Assembly: GCF_041381155.1 (NCBI RefSeq)
Contig: NC_091134.1
Location: 5,136,255 to 5,200,254, forward strand
Source of the DNA: Argopecten irradians
Taxonomy: Eukaryota > Mollusca > Bivalvia > Pectinida > Pectinidae
Length of the DNA: 64,000 bases
Direction: 5' to 3'
Below, piece by piece: positions 57,905 through 64,000 of this stretch. Numbering within the stretch: the stretch's first letter is position 1; each line of letters opens with the position of its first letter. Position numbers and translations under genes: made by a program. A model generated the notes under the pieces. That model worked only from the letters and a program-made list of their open reading frames with translations. It was not told the origin of the DNA and made no database searches.

Positions 57905-58765
57905 TTACCGTAATTTCCTGCGTACTACCCGCACCGAAGTATACCTTGCGGGAAGCAAAATCATGCTATTCTATGATTTTGTGAAATAAACTCCAGATAA
58001 CCCACATCGGCAGATTGCCCGCGGGTTATACGTCGATATAAACCTTTGAAGTACACTATATATGTGTGGTGTGTACTAATTATAGTATGTCAGTTTATCA
58101 GTTATAGTGATTTCATTAAGAAAGGCTTTACGTTTATTTAAAGGGCCATTACCTTTCCGAAACAGCTTTAAATTTTTCAAATTAAAATGTAAAACGAGAT
58201 TGGTGATTTTGTAGAATCTCAAATGTTAATCCTACACTTATGATCACCCTCTGAACAATGTAATTTTATTTGATAAATTGTTAATTTTTATAACGCGGGT
58301 CGTCTTATGTTTCCTACCGCGCGTATTAAGTTGCCTATCACTATGCCAGACGGCAAGAACAGCGAAATGAATCGCAACTGTAACAAAAAAGATTACGCAA
58401 GAAATCTTGCATTTGTTTCGTGTTAGAACCTCATCTTAGGTCATCAATACATATTTCTCATGTTATTATTGCTTTTAAGGTTACTATTAAATTTTGTTTC
58501 GGAAAGGAAGTGAGCCTTTAAAGAGACGCAAAGTTATCAATATCATATATTTAGTTTGGAAATAGGTTTTAAATGTATAAAAACACCATATAACCCGTAT
58601 GAAAATACTTTGGTATAGTAAGATGGTTACAACGTATAACCCGCATATTTTTCAATTTTGGTAATAGTTTCCACAGATAGCCCGCATCGGCAGATATCCC
58701 GCATTAGGCATCTTTTGATGTAAAAAATGTAAAGTCGGCGGGTAATACGCAGGATATTACGGTAA
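57905..58765. mobile_element. Non-autonomous TIR DNA transposon, ends TTACCGTAA, about 28-bp TIRs
   Basis: The left end begins TTACCGTAATTTCCTGCGTA and the right end reads as its complement, with about two differences over 28 bp. Subterminal copies of a CATCGGCAGAT-x2-CCCGC block lie at both sides (about 58005 and 58686). No transposase is inside. A separate element is nested at 58138-58522. No clear target duplication was found outside the termini. Confidence 0.85.
58138..58522. mobile_element. Nested TIR MITE, about 385 bp
   Basis: The left end TTAAAGGGCCATTACCTTTC and right end (complement TTAAAGGCTCACTTCCTTTC) form TIRs of about 27 bp including CCTTTCCGAAACA. It sits wholly inside the TTACCGTAA element, so it inserted later. 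Confidence 0.75.
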
Positions 58766-60247
58766 TGGAATATGTTGTTGTCTAAAGAATTAAGTGTAAT
58801 ATCATATACAAAGCATCGGAGATATTGGTCGTACATAGATACTAAAAACGCTCGTGAGCCTTAGCGGTCCTCTGACAAATCTATACAATGAACGACTTAC
58901 AGTAAAACTTTCCAAATTAATACTTTGATATTCAAACTTCTGGTACACGATTATACGATTATATGAACCACGATTGTGTAACAAACTTTCAGAAAATTTA
59001 ACCCATCTTGGGTTCTGAAGTCACTATGTCTCTGTTTGGTCTCAGACTGATTTATATGAAATGATTGTCTTCTCCAATAATATTGCATACCAAATTTTGT
59101 TTAAATCTGTGTAAGAACTAAGGATGAGTAGGATTTTTAAGCAAAGTTTCCACTTGCAGTCCCGTCCCTCTATGGTATGAAAGGCCTCATTTATATGCAA
59201 GAGTCCCATGGGCCTTAATGCTTATCGCTTTTGACCCATTTGAGGAGTGAGATATAGAATAATAAGAGATCAATTAGCAAAGAGCTATCTTTAAAGCCCC
59301 ACCTACCTTTCTGACCACTGATCCTGATCCCAAGCATTGAACGTTTCACATTAGGCTATTGAACGACATACTTTCTCTCCTTTCCCAGAAAACATGAATG
59401 TCAACATATGCAGTTAAATGCAAAATATCAGTAATATTCCTTTAGTACCTTATGAGAAAAAGGTTACAAATTTAAATTATAAGGGTTTCAAATTTCAAAT
59501 TCCAGTATGACTGTCTGTCGTCCATCATGCTGACCGATGGGTCACAATATGTAATATGCACAGCTAAGGTCTAATGTGTAGCCTGTATATGAAATATACG
59601 ACGGACCGTTTCAGAACATCCTGAGAAAAAGGGTAACAAATTTGTTTACGGACAGATGGAAGGGTAAACTACGGATGATAGGCGATTTGAATAGCCTTCC
59701 ATCTGATGATGGAGTAGAATTTTAACACAAACATTCAGTTCTCTTTTGGCACCCCGGTCCTTTGTACATGGGGAACCAGCCTTATTTATATATAATATTA
59801 TTATCCTTCCTCAATGATGCTTCACATCAAATAGAAGACATCCGTATTGGGGCTAAGAAGTACGATTATTAAAAGTCATCCTGACCCTTGGAGTCGGAAG
59901 ACCTAAAAGTGAGATTTGTTTTAAGATTAGAAACCATTTCCTATAACAATTTAATGTTGTCCTTTTATGCTTCCAGTACAATTGTCTTCATCACTTTATG
60001 ATCAAGTAAGTTATTTGGGCGACACTTTGGGCTGGGAGGGTTCAGTGGCGTGTCCGCTAAACACGTATAACATGACATGATACGCTGATCGGTGCTGTAA
60101 AAAAAATTATTATTTTAGTGGTTTATACAAAGCAAAATCTGCTTGTCATAACATGAATATTTGTTTCTCAATTTCATATATAATTTGATCTTTTCTATTA
60201 TCTTGTTTTTGTCAAACTAAAGATTGTGCATCCATACAGCATTGAGA
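58766..60247. other. Repeat-derived intergenic DNA
   Basis: A GAGAAAAAGGTTACAAATTT-like phrase occurs twice (about 59454 and 59622), suggesting eroded dispersed repeats. No coding potential was found. Confidence 0.4.
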
Positions 60248-60351
60248 TAGGTTGCAGTACTTTCAAAATATAATACGAAACTGACGCTGAAACAACAGGT
60301 AGGTTGCAGTACTTTCAACATATAATACGAAACTGACGCTGAAACAATAGA
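60248..60351. repeat. 52-bp tandem duplication
   Basis: TAGGTTGCAGTACTTTCAAA starts at 60248 and again (CAAC for CAAA) at 60300. The two copies differ at a few bases. Confidence 0.9.
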
Positions 60352-60432
60352 TGGTAAACATAGCCTCAATGAAACAGCGTAAGGCATCATATGGAGTTCT
60401 TCCGTCTGGAGAATGGACGAATTATGATGAGG

Positions 60433-60582
60433 TCACGCCGTCTTCTTTTCTGATGATTTCATCCCTACTCTCATATAATACGTCATCACACGGAACAGTT
60501 TCAACCAAGCGTCGCTCATCTCTTTAGACCAGGCGTCTTTCAGGTGAGGCTCGATAGCATAGACAAACTGCTGGCCGACCAT
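60433..60582 (-). CDS. Globin, last exon (C-terminal G/H helices)
   Basis: On the minus strand, acceptor TGTTTCAG precedes a phase-0 frame encoding MVGQQFVYAIEPHLKDAWSK and EMSDAWLKLFRVMTYYMRVG to the stop TGA at 60435-60433. The pattern fits globin helices G and H (L-x(3)-W-x(6)-AW-x-K-x(3)-V). An acceptor at this point in phase 0 fits the conserved G7.0 intron of globin genes. It resembles invertebrate nerve or cytoplasmic globins rather than vertebrate ones. The exons with the haem-binding E7 and F8 histidines were not found up to 64000 and may lie beyond the window. Confidence 0.65.
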   Translation of the reverse strand: MVGQQFVYAIEPHLKDAWSKEMSDAWLKLFRVMTYYMRVGMKSSEKKTA

Positions 60583-63500
60583 CTGAAACATATCAATGAA
60601 GAGCATCCTTCATCATCGCCTAAATTAGTTTTGTCTTAATATCCCATCATTAGATAAAACTCAAAATGTTCCAGAATAATGTCTGCCAACTTGAAAATTA
60701 GTATTTAACTTAATCCTACATTACATGAATACGTAAATAAATTTTCAATTGATTGTCCACGAACAAAACTGCATTTGTTTCCCTGACCACGCTTGATCAA
60801 AGGTCAATAAAGAATTTGGTCAAGCGTGCTGAGAAGACATTTGCGCCCCCTACCAATACTACTTTACCATTGTAGCCGGTCATGTTTGGTATTGTTGATT
60901 ACATTGTAACTAATACATCAGTCATTTTGAGTGGATCATTATATTGCATTCTGTCGATTGTCTGTAAACTATATGTTTGTGTCAGGAGATCTCCCCTAAC
61001 TGACGGTGATTGGTTACCAGTGTTTATATCCCCTCACTGCTCTGGTGTGACCCTTCAGTCGATTAACTGACTATTCGGACACATACATTTCATAACAGTA
61101 TGAAAGCGATTCGAAGACGATGCCACGGTGCCGGGTCATTCCAGGGACGCCTGATGGTGCACACGAACTGTGATACTCCAAATGTAATGCCTCTCCTTAT
61201 TAGATTTATCAAGACATTCACTTTCCCTTATTCAGACACCATATACATCATCTGCCATTTTACATATTTTTGTCAAACAGATACCCAGCTGGCATATTAA
61301 TTCTGTCTTGTTACAGATGTTTCCCACTGAAAAGTCCAATACGGTAATGATTGCTGATGACTTTTTGTCCCAGGTGTTGAATTTAAGAATTCGTAAAAAA
61401 TATACTGATAACAGAACTATTAGAATTTCAGGATTTTTGTACAGCACTATGATTTTGCTATCTGTAGTTTGATCGTGTTGCTTAAAAAGCAATTATTACT
61501 TACAAATGGGCCGTTTAAATCAATTAACAATTTAACCGTGCCAAAATAATTTAGTTCACAATATTTTATCAATTTCTTTATTTAGATTTTTTCTCTTCTT
61601 TATTGGTGTCTGTCCTTAAATGAGTTTAAATGTAAAGTCATATTGTCGTTCTTTTACTTGGACATTTTGTTTGAGTAGTAACATAACGCTCCCAGATCAA
61701 CATATTAACAAATTTGGCATATGTGGCGTATTATAGTAGTCACATCACCTTACCATGATATGTTTGGTAGCTGATAACGGCCAGCGTTATTAACAGAATA
61801 CTTCTGTATAAAAAGTACACGATAAGGACAAACTGCAAGGTGTAATAAACTAATGTAAGAGGTATAAAATGTAAAGGAATCGTCTATTCTGTCAAAGACA
61901 TAATGTATGCGCGTCGTTGTTATCAAATCCATGTGTAAATCAGTAGGTGGTACTGATTTACTTTAAAACAATAAAACTCTTCCGATCAAGTAAACTTGTG
62001 TTATTGGATTTGTACACTGATCTAAGTACGAAATATCCGTGTTAGGACCAAATCGGGATCCAAACATAAAATCAACAAATTAAGGCTGAACAAAAACGTT
62101 GTGTTCGAGTAATAATGAAAAGAGCACAACCAGAAAGTGGAACCAAATGTTTCAGGAGAGATAGCGTTCTATACTTATTGATGACATTAGCCATACAGAT
62201 ATAAGTTACAACAGGCCAGACGACCGCAGACACAGGACAGAGGCACAAGGCGTGTGAGGAAGCAATGAACGTGCTAGACGTCATAGGACAACGAAATGTT
62301 TCCAGGGGAATTGACTCGCCGAATCTAATGCTTTCCTCATGTGCGGCTGTTAAGACAATTATAATAATATACAGTCACTCTACAAGTCAATATTAGTCGT
62401 TGTGTGTCTTTGTTTCTAATTCGCTAAAATACAATATTAATGGGAAGGGGCTACTTTTTCAGACTATATGAGAAACATTAATCACACCATTCGCCTGATT
62501 TTCAATGACTATGACGTCATGTGAGAAAGAATAAAATGATGTCAGGAAAATGGCGTGACGTAGATTACGAGGACGGCGGTACAAAAAGGCAGCCCCCACT
62601 TGATTTTCGCAAAACATTTTGTGAGATTCTTTGAAATGTAGGTTGTTGTAGTTAAAACAAAAACGCTCACCTTACACTTTACACACGCGAGACACCACAC
62701 ACATGGGAGACCATCCTTAAATGACCATGGCTCTTGATAGGACGTTAATGTAATATATCGGATAGTCTATACAGGGCGGTCATTGATGAAACTCTGCGGA
62801 CTACAGAAATTATATTCCGTAAAGTACGTGCAGATAGGACAAATATTGAATTGTGCAAATTAAACTAAGGCTAATCATATTGTAACCAACTTCTGGTTGT
62901 TGTAAAACCGGAAATTAGTCGGCTATTTTATTAGGCATGTCTGGCGTATAAAAACGAGGCTGCAATGGAACAGTAACAAAGTTTCGAGACGGCTAGCGTG
63001 TGCTTCTGATGCCAGGAGCAGAAATACAACACTGGTTTTAACCCATTCATTGAATTTTCTGATTGATTTAATCTTTCTGTAAAGAGATGTATGGCCTTTC
63101 GACAGTAATCAACATTGCGATAGGTCAAACTACATTGCAAAACAATGTATAATCAATAATTTATTGCCAAAATACAGGAGATGGGCATTTGCCGAATAGC
63201 AAACTAACGACGCCAATGCATGAAGGACCTTAACCTAGTGTGCAAAAGATACTTTTAGTGTAATTACACGGTAGACGTCTCAGAATAGCGTCGTTATATT
63301 GCAACCATGCTATCTATCACAGATAGTGATTTTGTCGGTAAATGTCAATTTCATACCAGGAGAAGCAATGTCAATTACATGGGTGATTCCTCAGACGTAT
63401 GATTCGAAGTGCAAAATAGCGCATGTTTCACCAGAAATCATTTATGTCTGTTTTGTGCAGTTAAAATCACCCCGTGACAAAACTGCAACTGTAAAATAAC

Positions 63501-64000
63501 TGATGTAAAGTAAATATCCAAAGACAATAACCCTACAGACTCTATAAAATAAGATTTTAAAGTGCTTTTTTGCGCCCATAATAATTGCAACTGCGTTAAT
63601 TGCATACAAATTGAATGGGTTTTTTCATCGTGGATAGTTTTTTTTCCTTAATACAGTTTATAATGAATACAGTGCTTTGACGGACGCTATCAGTAAGGCA
63701 GTGTTGTGCCATTAACATTTACTTACACTGATGAAAATGCACAAGGAGTTTTACTGTATGACACTTTATGCTTTATCAGGTCTGAAGCGTGATATAAACC
63801 GGACTGTGTATGACAAGTTCATCAATCCATCAACAAATAATATTAAGCGTGAATTTATCTTTGACATCTCGCGATCACATGATATTTCTTATTATGATCC
63901 ATTGAAAAAATTCTTGAAAAGTGGAATGTTAAAGACGGAAGAATAAACAGCCGGTAAAAAAGTAATAAGCCTGTATACTTCAGCGTCATTAAAGCAATTT
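60583..64000. other. Probable globin intron/upstream DNA; no exon confidently found
   Basis: I searched the minus strand for the proximal-histidine exon and found none. Open frames here, including 63731-63946 on the plus strand (71 codons), lack recognisable domains. Confidence 0.4.
62640..62750 (+). mobile_element. SINE-like element, 3' fragment
   Basis: ACACCACACACATGGGAGAC, CATCCTTAAATGACCATGGC and GATAGGACGTTAAT match the tail of the elements at 32100-32205 and 43740-43815. Confidence 0.65.

Noticed and set aside
61100-61300. Globin exon 2 on the minus strand
   Set aside because: Translated frames show no proximal or distal histidine context and no helix pattern of the family.
63731-63946. 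71-codon plus-strand frame as a small gene
   Set aside because: No signal peptide, domain, splice support or similarity that I recognise; the length is within chance for this composition.

Overview
The window is eukaryotic, AT-rich nuclear DNA with GT-AG introns, minisatellites, tRNA-derived SINEs, MITE-like elements and a Penelope-like retroelement. The gene content (NIT-domain receptor cyclase, metazoan carotenoid oxygenase, lineage-type GPCR, globin) and the dispersed repeats point to a bivalve mollusc. The repeats look scallop-like to me; that is an inference from memory and was not searched. Layout: (1) 1-8068 is mostly gene-poor, with one decayed tandem array and one hairpin-bearing dispersed repeat. 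(2) 8069-16784, minus strand: a receptor-type guanylate cyclase-like gene. Its order is short N-tail, TM1, extracellular NIT-type domain, TM2, linker, cyclase homology domain. The cyclase domain has lost the residues that normally bind guanine and stabilise the transition state, so it is probably a pseudocyclase. (3) 20372-30545, plus strand: a complete 11-exon beta-carotene oxygenase-like gene. It conceptually splices to 516 codons plus a stop, with all four iron-ligand histidine positions kept. It is divergent from the cyclase gene, with about 3.6 kb between the start codons. (4) 38079-39245, plus strand: a single-exon class A GPCR. (5) 44060-45700: two 3' ends of a Penelope-like element, head to head as an inverted repeat. 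Each carries GIY-YIG endonuclease coding sequence and a hammerhead-ribozyme-like motif. (6) 49039-53762, plus strand: a six-exon gene for a 353-residue type II membrane protein with a six-cysteine module and a beta-rich ectodomain that I do not recognise. (7) 57905-58765: a TIR element with a second TIR element nested in it. (8) 60433-60582, minus strand: the last exon of a globin, whose earlier exons I cannot find here. Most striking observation: in two neighbouring genes a minisatellite begins exactly at, and includes, an exon-intron boundary. In the carotenoid oxygenase the 3' end of exon 6 plus its 5' splice site is repeated about 125 times (39/38-bp unit, 23.05-27.93 kb). In the cyclase the 3' end of exon 4 plus its 5' splice site is repeated about 20 times (48-bp unit, 12.04-13.0 kb). 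The basic unit lengths are multiples of three, so exon-proximal copies stay in frame. Tens to hundreds of consecutive donor sites therefore lie at the start of each intron. A third intron of the cyclase starts with a roughly 45-nt poly(T) run directly after its donor. All gene models are conceptual splices read by eye.
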